A stretch of 8,581 nt of DNA from Candidatus Zophobacter franzmannii (GTDB taxonomy: Bacteria; Cloacimonadota; Cloacimonadia; Cloacimonadales; JAFGVF01): contig JAVCCX010000262.1 in NCBI GenBank assembly GCA_030765245.1, positions 1 to 8,581 of the forward strand. The letters run 5' to 3'. The notes below the pieces were generated by a model. It saw only the letters and a program-made list of their open reading frames with translations. It did not search any database and was not told the DNA's origin. Shown one piece after another: positions 1 to 5,666 of this stretch. The translations under genes were made by a program, and so were the position numbers. Each line of letters begins with the position of its first letter. Position 1 is the first letter of the stretch.

Positions 1-454
1 ATAGCTTACTATCTCCATTCCAAAGGAATACATCATCAATGTATGCCATCTTATCAGGGTTGCTGTTAATAAGACCGCTGTCAGACTGCACATTCAGAAG
101 TAGAAGAATTGGCAAATCAGGATAACTCTCTTTTATTGCCATGCTCAAATTATGGGGAATGGTCTCACCAATCCGCATCATCGTGATGACCATGTCAAAC
201 TTATCATCCCTGAGCTTATTCAGAGCTCCCTCACTAGTAGGGACATGGATAATCCTTGGCACTGATGAGAGATTAAACTCACGGTATTCTCCGAAAATCT
301 GTTCAGAGAAATTGCCATCCTGTTCAAATATATAAGCATCATAATATGATGATACAAGTAGTATTTTACTGACTCTCTTCTTCATCAAACGATGAAAGTC
401 ATTACTGCCAAAGCGGGATTCGTGTAATAGTTTCCCAAAATCTTCTGGTCTCAT
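1..454 (-). CDS. PEP/pyruvate-binding (PEP synthase/PPDK-like) protein, N-terminal receiver-like part; partial
   Basis: The reading frame is open from the ATG at 454 down to the window edge (151 codons, no stop), so this is only the N-terminus of a longer protein. The block VSKILLVSSYYDAYIFEQDG (residues 28-47), then DKFDMVITMMRIGE (84-97) and VFLWNGDSKL (142-151), resembles the receiver-like N-terminal domain of large Bacteroidetes and deltaproteobacterial proteins that continue into a PEP-synthase/pyruvate phosphate dikinase ATP-binding domain. The catalytic part lies outside the window, so the enzyme assignment rests on this N-terminal resemblance alone. At the place where a true receiver carries its phospho-acceptor Asp (end of DMVITM, about residue 92) there is Met, so phosphorylation there is unlikely. 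The start is supported by AAAGGAG at 471-465, 10 nt upstream. A TTGACA box lies further upstream. The gene is divergent from everything else in the window and is probably cytoplasmic. Confidence 0.72.
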   Translation of the reverse strand, partial: MRPEDFGKLLHESRFGSNDFHRLMKKRVSKILLVSSYYDAYIFEQDGNFSEQIFGEYREFNLSSVPRIIHVPTSEGALNKLRDDKFDMVITMMRIGETIPHNLSMAIKESYPDLPILLLLNVQSDSGLINSNPDKMAYIDDVFLWNGDSKL

Positions 455-488
455 TTGATTAACACTCCTTTAAGAAAGCTTAGACTGC

Positions 489-518
489 ATACAAGGTTAG
501 TTCTTTGATATATGTCAA
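489..518 (-). promoter_or_regulatory. Putative sigma70-type promoter for the minus-strand PEP/pyruvate-binding gene
   Basis: On the minus strand a perfect TTGACA lies at 518-513, followed after 18 nt by TTGTAT at 494-489, a poor -10 box. Transcription would begin near 482 and give a leader of about 28 nt containing the AAAGGAG ribosome-binding site. The -35 box is convincing. The -10 box is weak, so the exact start is uncertain. Confidence 0.4.
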
Positions 519-540
519 CTAATAATTGGCAATTGGACAG

Positions 541-729
541 CTCTTGAGCTGAGAGCAAGAGTAGACCCTCGCACTACGGACCTCGCAAACTTGCACCGCA
601 AGGAGCTATTTGTGACGGTGGGGCGAGGGCTGCAAGAGTAATAAATTGTATGGATACCATTCCCGCCCCACACTCACTCCGTTCACTGCCGCCTGCCGGG
701 GCGTAGCTTTTAGCGAAGACCGGTGCAGG
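541..729 (+). other. GC-richer stem-loop island, possible structured RNA or dispersed repeat; no coding
   Basis: This stretch is GC-richer than the surrounding sequence and full of inverted repeats. CTCTT (541-545) pairs with AAGAG (557-561), with GCT/AGC stacked inside. GTGGGGCG (618-625) pairs with CGCCCCAC (664-671), and outside it GTGA (612-615) pairs with TCAC (674-677). A perfect ATGG-ATA-CCAT hairpin (650-660) sits inside that stem. CCTG (692-695) pairs with CAGG (726-729), stacked on CCGG (696-699) with CCGG (720-723). CCCTCGC (566-572) could alternatively pair with GCGAGGG (623-629), which is mutually exclusive with the 618-671 stem. GCAAGAGTA occurs twice (555-563 and 632-640). I recognise no RNA family, and no convincing ORF covers it. 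It could be a small RNA, a long leader or a mobile intergenic repeat. Confidence 0.5.
691..724 (+). repeat. Dispersed 34-bp repeat, copy 1 (inverted copy at 3632-3665)
   Basis: The run GCCTGCCGGGGCGTAGC at 691-707, continuing to 724, matches the reverse complement of 3632-3665 at 31 of 34 positions. The three differences are all transitions. Two of them (at 708 and 712) are paired with each other in a small stem: GCT-TTT-AGC here, GCC-TTT-GGC in the other copy. It forms part of a larger hairpin spanning 692-729. Confidence 0.7.
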
Positions 730-790
730 TCTGGTACTTTGTTACTGAACAGGTCTGAATACAAAGGAAATTATGCGGAAATAGAGCAGA

Positions 791-836
791 TGGCATGGAC
801 TTGATAAAAAATGGGTAGAGGATGCCAGGATTTTTT
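791..836 (+). terminator. Possible weak intrinsic terminator upstream of the SRP RNA
   Basis: TGGCAT (791-796) is complementary to ATGCCA (822-827), and a run of six T (831-836) follows three bases later. The 25-nt loop and 6-bp stem make this a weak candidate. If real, it would end a plus-strand transcript from the stem-loop island before the SRP RNA promoter. Confidence 0.3.
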
Positions 837-844
837 CATTACTC

Positions 845-871
845 TTGACAAGGTTTTTAGGTATTTAATGT
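845..871 (+). promoter_or_regulatory. Probable promoter of the SRP RNA gene
   Basis: A perfect TTGACA at 845-850 lies about 30 nt before the expected RNA 5' end (about 879). The best-placed -10 candidate is TAATGT at 866-871, only 15 nt downstream. TTTAAT at 864-869 matches the consensus better but lies closer still. The nine bases TTGACAAGG recur upstream of the carboxypeptidase gene (6315-6323). Confidence 0.45.
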
Positions 872-878
872 TGGTAAC

Positions 879-972
879 GCCGAGTCCAGTGCAATTGCAT
901 GCCTCGAACCATGTCAGGCCCGGAAGGGAGCAGCATTAAGGGGATTTTGTGATGTGACACTGTAAACTCGGC
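879..972 (+). ncRNA. ffs: Small bacterial signal recognition particle RNA (4.5S RNA)
   Basis: This is the RNA core of the signal recognition particle. It binds the Ffh M domain and helps target nascent membrane and secreted proteins to FtsY and the Sec translocon. The diagnostic apical hairpin is clear: GTCAGG (913-918), a CCC stem, the GGAA tetraloop (922-925), GGG, then AGCAG (929-933), matching the conserved bacterial helix 8. The ends close with GCCGAGT (879-885) pairing with ACTCGGC (966-972). CAGTG (887-891) pairs with CACTG (958-962), and ATG/CAT continue the apical stem. At about 94 nt this is the short form without an Alu domain. The ends are set from the terminal helix, so the mature RNA may differ by a few bases. 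A short T run (975-978) follows the closing stem and may aid termination. The three plus-strand protein genes downstream all carry signal peptides, but the adjacency is probably incidental. Confidence 0.93.
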
Positions 973-1196
973 ACTTTTCCATCTACAAGCGATTACACAC
1001 TTCAACAAGATGTAGGGATAGCTCGTGTATTTACCCCCAAAAACAGACATGAATGTATCTAAGTTTTCTCCTTATTATAGCATGGTAATCTCTTGATAGT
1101 TGAGCCAAGTGTCAGTCAGGAGCTGCCATATATTGAGATAGAGAAATGTGGATAAACGCTAAAAAACAGAGTACATATTATATATAGAAAAAACTT
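973..1196. other. Intergenic spacer between SRP RNA and the first secreted-protein gene; little in it
   Basis: No convincing ORF is present. CTACA (983-987) can pair with TGTAG (1011-1015), but no T tract follows. The last 30 bases are very AT-rich (TATTATATATAG around 1176-1187) and may supply a -10 element, although no matching -35 box is apparent. No Shine-Dalgarno sequence precedes the ATG at 1197. Confidence 0.5.
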
Positions 1197-2987
1197 ATGC
1201 TGAGTATGATATTGATACTATTAAGTATTTTATGTTTTGGACAGCACAATGATTTTTATTTCAAAGTAAATGTAACACCTAACACAGTATTAACTACTTT
1301 ACCTATTGGAGAATCATATGAAAACGAAACAATTGATTTTGATTCTGCGATAAACAATAATGGTGAATCCATTTTGAGTTACGATGGGATCTTTGACCTG
1401 CAAAGTATTATCAACGTAATCACTCCAGGACTTGTTTCACCAGAAGATATGTGCATTTTACATTTTTATCCTTCCTATGATACAGTTGGTAATCCTATAC
1501 CTACTGTCTTGCCTTACAGCTTGGATTTAGGAATTAAAAAGTGCTTTACTCTTGTAAATCCTACCGGAGATCCAACACTATTTACAATTGACACTGGGCT
1601 TTCTGCAGGTGGTGCTTCAGCAATTATCAAACCGAATAGTGGTTCTGACCTTGCTGGCGATACGAAAGGTTGTACATGGGTCATTGGCTTTAATTTCGAA
1701 AGAACAAATAGTCATCCAACAAATCAGAACCCTTGGACAACAAATTCCGACGAACCCGCTGTCTATGCTGAAGAAGAGAATTATACTCTTATTTGGGATG
1801 AATTATCAAAATCTAACTTAATCAATAAAGGAAATTATTTTCTATCACGAGAGGTTGATAATGAAACTGTCTTGCTCCCATGGTATCAAGACAATGTTTT
1901 TAACGAAGAGTGCATATTATGCGACTCTGGATGTGAAAGCTGTTATAATGATTTCAGATTGGAAGATCAGGACTACATCTCAACATTGAGAGATATTGAC
2001 CTTTCTCGTAAGGATATTGGTGCAAAGCCCTATCTTCCTCAGGAAAATGATGAGTATGTTATAGAAAATAGCGTAATAGAACTTGGCAAAATAGGTTATA
2101 ACTGGGTGTGTTTACCTGGTATTGATGAGTTGAGAACTGGAACATACTATGATGTAGATACAGATGAAGATTATAGTTACAATGAAGCCCATAATGTTTT
2201 CGGAAATCAAGCATACCACTATAATGCAAACGATGACTTCATTCATAGTCTACCCTTTGGGGAAGATGCTGATATAATTGATGAAATCTCTTGGAGTTAT
2301 AATGGAGATGGAACGATTGAGTTGGATGGAACAACTTGGACAAACCTTACAGAACCAATCAACTCCCATAAAGGCTATAAACTAAAGTTGCATGATGAAT
2401 CTCCCGATGCTGTCTATCTAGAATTCGATGGATTTAAAAATGGTTCAGATAACAATAACAGTAGTTATACAGACATGAAGATATATCGTCCAGGAACAAA
2501 TGATAACACCAAATCTACTTTGGTTGGGTATTATCAAAGAAATAGCCAGACCATATTTGACGCAATCCCTAGTACTGTATTGAATCAAATGGCAGCAATA
2601 AAGACCAGGCACTGGTCTGCTATCAATTTTTCTTATTTGAATACGCAACAAAATCAAGCTAAAACTGGCTGGTTAATTTCATGGATGGGTACAGAATCTC
2701 CAACATTGAATTACGGTGAAGCAGTTGATTTTGTATGTTGGGCTAAATATGCACCAAATACAACGAATACTGACCCAATCCCGATTTCTTGGGATCCTCA
2801 GGGAACTGCAGTAACTGAGACAGTCGTTGAGTTACCAACTTGCTTTGAATATGAAGAAGAAAAAGACTATTACCCGGTTGTATGTTCATTCGATATGGAT
2901 GAATTAGACGATGGTGATAAGCCCATTGAGATAGCAGTATTTGTTGGAGATACATGTAAGGGGGCTACAGTGATAAAAATCAGATGA
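1197..2987 (+). CDS. Large secreted protein of unknown function, cargo part; separated from its C-terminal sorting domain by a frameshift
   Basis: The 596-residue ORF begins with a hydrophobic segment (MLSMILILLSILCFGQ) that looks like a signal peptide, probably cut after Gly15. Its N-region has no Lys or Arg, and no ribosome-binding site is seen. An in-frame stop at 1185 rules out a longer start. I do not recognise the family. The chain is acidic and rich in Asn, Asp, Tyr and Trp, as extracellular FCB proteins often are. A four-cysteine cluster C-x2-C-x3-C-x2-C occurs at residues 239-249. GYNWVCLPG near residue 300 and GYKLKL near 395 resemble motifs of large Cloacimonadota surface proteins. 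The ORF ends abruptly after GATVIKIR, while the next frame carries on with SDDIIINAYILDD, so it is continuous in design with the ORF at 3103-3495. With one A fewer at 2975-2979 the gene would be 1197-3495, 765 residues. The product as written would lack its sorting signal. Confidence 0.8.
   Translation: MLSMILILLSILCFGQHNDFYFKVNVTPNTVLTTLPIGESYENETIDFDSAINNNGESILSYDGIFDLQSIINVITPGLVSPEDMCILHFYPSYDTVGNPIPTVLPYSLDLGIKKCFTLVNPTGDPTLFTIDTGLSAGGASAIIKPNSGSDLAGDTKGCTWVIGFNFERTNSHPTNQNPWTTNSDEPAVYAEEENYTLIWDELSKSNLINKGNYFLSREVDNETVLLPWYQDNVFNEECILCDSGCESCYNDFRLEDQDYISTLRDIDLSRKDIGAKPYLPQENDEYVIENSVIELGKIGYNWVCLPGIDELRTGTYYDVDTDEDYSYNEAHNVFGNQAYHYNANDDFIHSLPFGEDADIIDEISWSYNGDGTIELDGTTWTNLTEPINSHKGYKLKLHDESPDAVYLEFDGFKNGSDNNNSSYTDMKIYRPGTNDNTKSTLVGYYQRNSQTIFDAIPSTVLNQMAAIKTRHWSAINFSYLNTQQNQAKTGWLISWMGTESPTLNYGEAVDFVCWAKYAPNTTNTDPIPISWDPQGTAVTETVVELPTCFEYEEEKDYYPVVCSFDMDELDDGDKPIEIAVFVGDTCKGATVIKIR
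2975..2987 (+). other. Frameshift site 1: one extra base in an A5 run
   Basis: The upstream ORF reads GTG ATA AAA ATC AGA TGA. Removing one A from the run at 2975-2979 gives GTG ATA AAA TCA GAT GAT ATT, which flows directly into the frame that carries the sorting domain. That frame is open back to a TAA at 2974, with no ATG, GTG or TTG codon before 3103. The cause may be an assembly error, a real mutation or recoding. Confidence 0.75.
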
Positions 2988-3102
2988 TATTATTATTAAT
3001 GCTTACATCCTTGACGATCCAGATTCTCTTGCAACTGATTTAACATTCCAGTTTGCTTATTCATACAAAAGTGAAAGGAAAAAGATCGATAACTACGCTG
3101 TA

Positions 3103-3495
3103 ATGGATAGAATTGAAAAGAGATTTGTGACTAAGAAGTTATCAATAAATGATTGTAATGATGGATTTGCTTACATATCTTTTAAAAGTGAAGATATAGA
3201 AAATGGGATTGTACCTGTCCAAACAGAACTTGGCAATAATTATCCTAATCCATTTAATCCCACAACCACAATTAGTTATAATATCGCCAATGAATCTGAT
3301 GTTAAGCTTGAGGTTTATAATATCCGTGGACAAAAGGTTACAACTGTGGTTAATGAAAGAATGCAACCCGGCTATCATTCTGTTATTTGGGATGGTAAAG
3401 ACAAACATAATAAGCAAGTATCATCAGGTGTCTATTTCTATCGACTCAAGGCTGACCATAAAACCTTGACAAAGAAGATGATGTTGCTGAAATAA
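3103..3495 (+). CDS. C-terminal sorting (FlgD-Ig-like / type IX-style) domain of the frameshifted secreted protein
   Basis: The sequence LGNNYPNPFNPTTTISY (residues 43-59), followed by VYNIRGQKVTTVV, VIWDGKDKHNKQVSSGVYFY and the terminal KKMMLLK, is the classic FlgD-Ig-like C-terminal domain used by FCB bacteria as an outer-membrane export and anchoring signal. Coding similarity does not begin at the ATG at 3103. The same frame is open from 2977 (SDDIIINAYILDD...), so this is the tail of the preceding gene rather than an independent 130-residue protein. No signal peptide or ribosome-binding site precedes 3103, so the fragment is unlikely to be usefully translated or exported alone. The ORF ends 15 nt before a strong terminator. 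The domain identity is well supported; its mechanistic role is inferred from family knowledge. Confidence 0.85.
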   Translation: MDRIEKRFVTKKLSINDCNDGFAYISFKSEDIENGIVPVQTELGNNYPNPFNPTTTISYNIANESDVKLEVYNIRGQKVTTVVNERMQPGYHSVIWDGKDKHNKQVSSGVYFYRLKADHKTLTKKMMLLK

Positions 3496-3509
3496 GAGTA
3501 TCTTAGGTA

Positions 3510-3538
3510 GGGGCAGGTCTTGTACCTGCCCCCTTTTT
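3510..3538 (+). terminator. Strong intrinsic terminator after the first secreted-protein gene
   Basis: GGGGCAGGT (3510-3518) and ACCTGCCCC (3524-3532) form a perfect 9-bp GC-rich stem with a 5-nt CTTGT loop, followed by C and five T (3534-3538). It lies 15 nt after the stop codon at 3493-3495. It insulates this gene from the beta-helix gene downstream, so the two are probably separate transcription units. Confidence 0.88.
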
Positions 3539-3546
3539 GGAACTTA

Positions 3547-3693
3547 CTCTTCGCCCCTCTGGGGAGAAGATGGAGCATCTAAATAGATGCGGAAGATGAG
3601 GGGAATACTGGTAATGAATTAAAACCCCTCACCAGTCTTCGCCAAAGGCTACGCCCCGGCAGGCCTTAATCCTCTTCCCAAGGGGGCGAGGAG
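3547..3693. repeat. GC-rich intergenic island with nested inverted repeats
   Basis: Related inverted ends bound this island: TCGCCCCTCTGGGGAGAAG (3551-3569) and the reverse complement of 3673-3691. Inside are the perfect hairpin GCATCT-AAAT-AGATGC (3575-3590), flanked by direct GAAGATG repeats (3566-3572 and 3592-3598), and GAGGGG (3598-3603) facing CCCCTC (3625-3630). Next comes the inverted copy of the 34-bp repeat (3632-3665). No ORF is present. The composition differs from the AT-rich genes on either side, and the layout suggests a small dispersed, MITE-like or REP-like element. It ends about 10 nt before the ribosome-binding site of the beta-helix gene. Confidence 0.6.
3632..3665 (-). 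repeat. Dispersed 34-bp repeat, copy 2 (inverted relative to 691-724)
   Basis: On the minus strand this copy reads GCCTGCCGGGGCGTAGC and continues to GACTGGT, matching 691-724 at 31 of 34 positions. It lies inside the palindromic island between the terminator and the beta-helix gene. The inner stem GCC-TTT-GGC replaces GCT-TTT-AGC of copy 1. Confidence 0.7.
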
Positions 3694-3710
3694 AAAATAA
3701 AGCAGGAACT

Positions 3711-5666
3711 ATGAATAGAATATTATTACTTCTTATGATTATCACAGCTTTTTGCATGCTTAATGCAACAACACTTGAAGTCTCCCTAGATGGATCACAT
3801 CAATATACATCTATCCAATCTGCTATTGAGGTATCTAGTAATGGAGACATTGTACTTGTACACCCCGGTAGATACTTTGAGAACATTGATTTCATAGGGA
3901 AAAGCATCACTGTTTGTAGTGAATTTGTTAATATTCAAGATTGGAGTATTGTCGAATCTACTATTATTGATGGGAACCAACAATCCAGTTGCGTAGTGGC
4001 TAAAGACTATGAAGACAACGCCTATATTAATGGGTTTACCATCACCAATGGTATTGGGTATGGTTCTTCAAGGTATGGTGGAGGTATTTACCTTAAGAAT
4101 GAAAGTATATTATCAGTACAAAACTGCTTAATTGAGGATAATTCGGCAAATAAATCAGGTGGAATCAGATGTATAGGATGGAGCACTCTAAACTTATCAG
4201 GAAATGTGATTAGGAACAATAGAGCTGTTTATCAAGGTGGCGGTATTGGAATCCGAAATGGTTATGTTGTTTTTGACCCGAATAACCTAAACAGTATTTA
4301 TAATAATTATGGTGATGTACAGGACATTTATATCTATATCGCATATACTACTGACATTATATTAGACACATTCAGTGTTGCTATTGCTGAGCCTGATGGA
4401 TTTTTTGCTTCCTATTTCAGGAATACTAATATTGTTATTCCTCAAATAGCTGTTCAAAATAGCTATTTCAATCAGATTGATTCAGACCTTTATGTTTCAC
4501 CTGACGGCGAAGACAATAATGATGGATTAACTCCTGAAACAGCTTTCCAAACTATTGCCTATGCTAATCGAATTGTACAGCCGGATAGCTTGAATCCCAA
4601 TACTGTCTTTCTTTTACCTGGGACTTATAGTAAGGAACTGAATAACCAGTTCTTCCCGATCGCTTTACAATCCTATTCAAAGATGTTAGGTGCTGGGGTA
4701 TCTCCTGAAGAAGTTGTTATTGGAGATGAAAGGGGAATGAATAAGATAGTTGTCAATTACGTAAGTAATTCAGAAGTAGGGAACTTTACATTGACTCAAG
4801 CAGATGAGGAAGAGGAAACAGCTATATTTGTAGATAGAAGTTACAATTCTTATCTCCATGATATTGATTGTGTTAACAATAATGTTGAATATCCAGGTGC
4901 CCTTGTGATGTTTTCAAATAATTGTACTTTTGAAAATATCACCATTAGAGATGTAAATCATAGCAATCATAAAATATCCTGCATCAAGTTGTATGAATGT
5001 GATGAAATAACTCTAAATGGAATCGTTGTAGATAACGTAGTCAATGTTATGCAGGAGGGAAGTTCACTCTTTGTTAAACTTGAGAAGAGCAATGTTTCAG
5101 TGAACAATATGATAATAACAAACTCCGTAATAAATGAACCAGGATTGATATTCCAATACAGTAACTCACTTGCAAGCGAAACTGGTGGAAACTTAGAGTT
5201 GAATAATTTCTTAGCTTACAATAACACTTCCCTCTCTGGTTCTGCCCCAATGATAAACATTACTTCTTACCATGATGAGAGCTATTTAAACAACATGACT
5301 ATTGCATATAATGAAGGCCCTACAGCTATTACAAGATTTAGTGGAGATTATACGATTCGAAACAGTATTATTTATAATCCGGATGGAGGGTATGAAATGA
5401 GTGTATGGATACCTTCGGATGGTGATCCGACACCTCTATGGTCAAATATAGATATTGACTATAGTCTTGTAAGAAATGGGTTAAACGGAGTCGCAGGAGC
5501 AACGAATCCGGGGAATAATGTTATATGGGGAAGTAGTAACATTGATGCTAATCCTCTCTTCCGGGGTGATGTTGAAGGTGATATACCTGTTGGTGACCCT
5601 CGATGGTTACAACTAACCCCTAATTCTCCTTGCGTTGACACAGGACTCCCGATACACTTGGGATGA
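3711..5666 (+). CDS. Secreted right-handed beta-helix (pectin-lyase-fold) protein, cargo part; frameshifted before its sorting domain
   Basis: A signal peptide (MNRILLLLMIITAFCMLNA, probable cut before TTLEV) precedes two beta-helix blocks. The first (about residues 30-190) has the typical opening IQSAIEVSSNGDIVLVHPGR, then coils with Asn and hydrophobic ladders such as GGGIYLKNESILSVQNCLI. The second begins near residue 259 with DLYVSPDGEDNNDGLTPETA, the DUF1565-like opening usually found just after a signal peptide, and runs to about residue 600. The end (DANPLF, LQLTPNSPCVDTG) is the usual tail of such surface proteins. I see no catalytic motif that would make it a polysaccharide lyase, so adhesin, structural and carbohydrate-binding roles stay open. 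After PCVDTG the frame slips to LPIHLG and stops. The next frame supplies TPDTLGMNLPNLD, the expected continuation. Restored, the gene is 3711-6133, about 807 residues. CAGGA (3703-3707) is a close-spaced ribosome-binding site. Confidence 0.83.
   Translation: MNRILLLLMIITAFCMLNATTLEVSLDGSHQYTSIQSAIEVSSNGDIVLVHPGRYFENIDFIGKSITVCSEFVNIQDWSIVESTIIDGNQQSSCVVAKDYEDNAYINGFTITNGIGYGSSRYGGGIYLKNESILSVQNCLIEDNSANKSGGIRCIGWSTLNLSGNVIRNNRAVYQGGGIGIRNGYVVFDPNNLNSIYNNYGDVQDIYIYIAYTTDIILDTFSVAIAEPDGFFASYFRNTNIVIPQIAVQNSYFNQIDSDLYVSPDGEDNNDGLTPETAFQTIAYANRIVQPDSLNPNTVFLLPGTYSKELNNQFFPIALQSYSKMLGAGVSPEEVVIGDERGMNKIVVNYVSNSEVGNFTLTQADEEEETAIFVDRSYNSYLHDIDCVNNNVEYPGALVMFSNNCTFENITIRDVNHSNHKISCIKLYECDEITLNGIVVDNVVNVMQEGSSLFVKLEKSNVSVNNMIITNSVINEPGLIFQYSNSLASETGGNLELNNFLAYNNTSLSGSAPMINITSYHDESYLNNMTIAYNEGPTAITRFSGDYTIRNSIIYNPDGGYEMSVWIPSDGDPTPLWSNIDIDYSLVRNGLNGVAGATNPGNNVIWGSSNIDANPLFRGDVEGDIPVGDPRWLQLTPNSPCVDTGLPIHLG
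5643..5666 (+). other. Frameshift site 2: one base missing before the sorting domain, with ATGA overlap
   Basis: The cargo frame reads GAC ACA GGA CTC CCG, whereas the expected DTG-TPDTLG needs GAC ACA GGN ACT CCC GAT. One base is therefore missing around 5643-5645. The wrong frame ends at TGA (5664-5666), which overlaps the ATG at 5663 as ATGA. Stop-start re-initiation is physically possible but would release the sorting domain as a separate chain. Confidence 0.75.

Noticed and set aside
141..335. A 64-residue plus-strand ORF near the left edge
   Set aside because: It is antisense to the PEP/pyruvate-binding protein, whose frame matches a known protein type and has a good ribosome-binding site.
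671..724. tRNA-like segment (CCGTTCACTGC)
   Set aside because: No acceptor stem, anticodon arm or GGTTCGA T-loop can be placed around it.
865..1050. A 61-residue minus-strand ORF across the SRP RNA
   Set aside because: It lies almost wholly over the SRP RNA, which explains the sequence; it has no ribosome-binding site and no protein-like character.
1197..1245. Lipoprotein signal (SILC) at the start of the first secreted protein
   Set aside because: The residue before the cysteine is Leu, not Gly, Ala or Ser, so a lipobox is not supported; a plain signal peptide fits better.
2979..2990. Programmed +1 recoding at AGA-TGA, like the release-factor-2 gene
   Set aside because: The release-factor-2 signal needs CTT TGA C with an upstream Shine-Dalgarno-like element; neither is present. 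The fit is better for one extra A in AAAAA.
691..3665. CRISPR array from the repeated 34-bp motif
   Set aside because: There are only two copies, about 3 kb apart and in opposite orientation, with no regular spacers and no cas genes.
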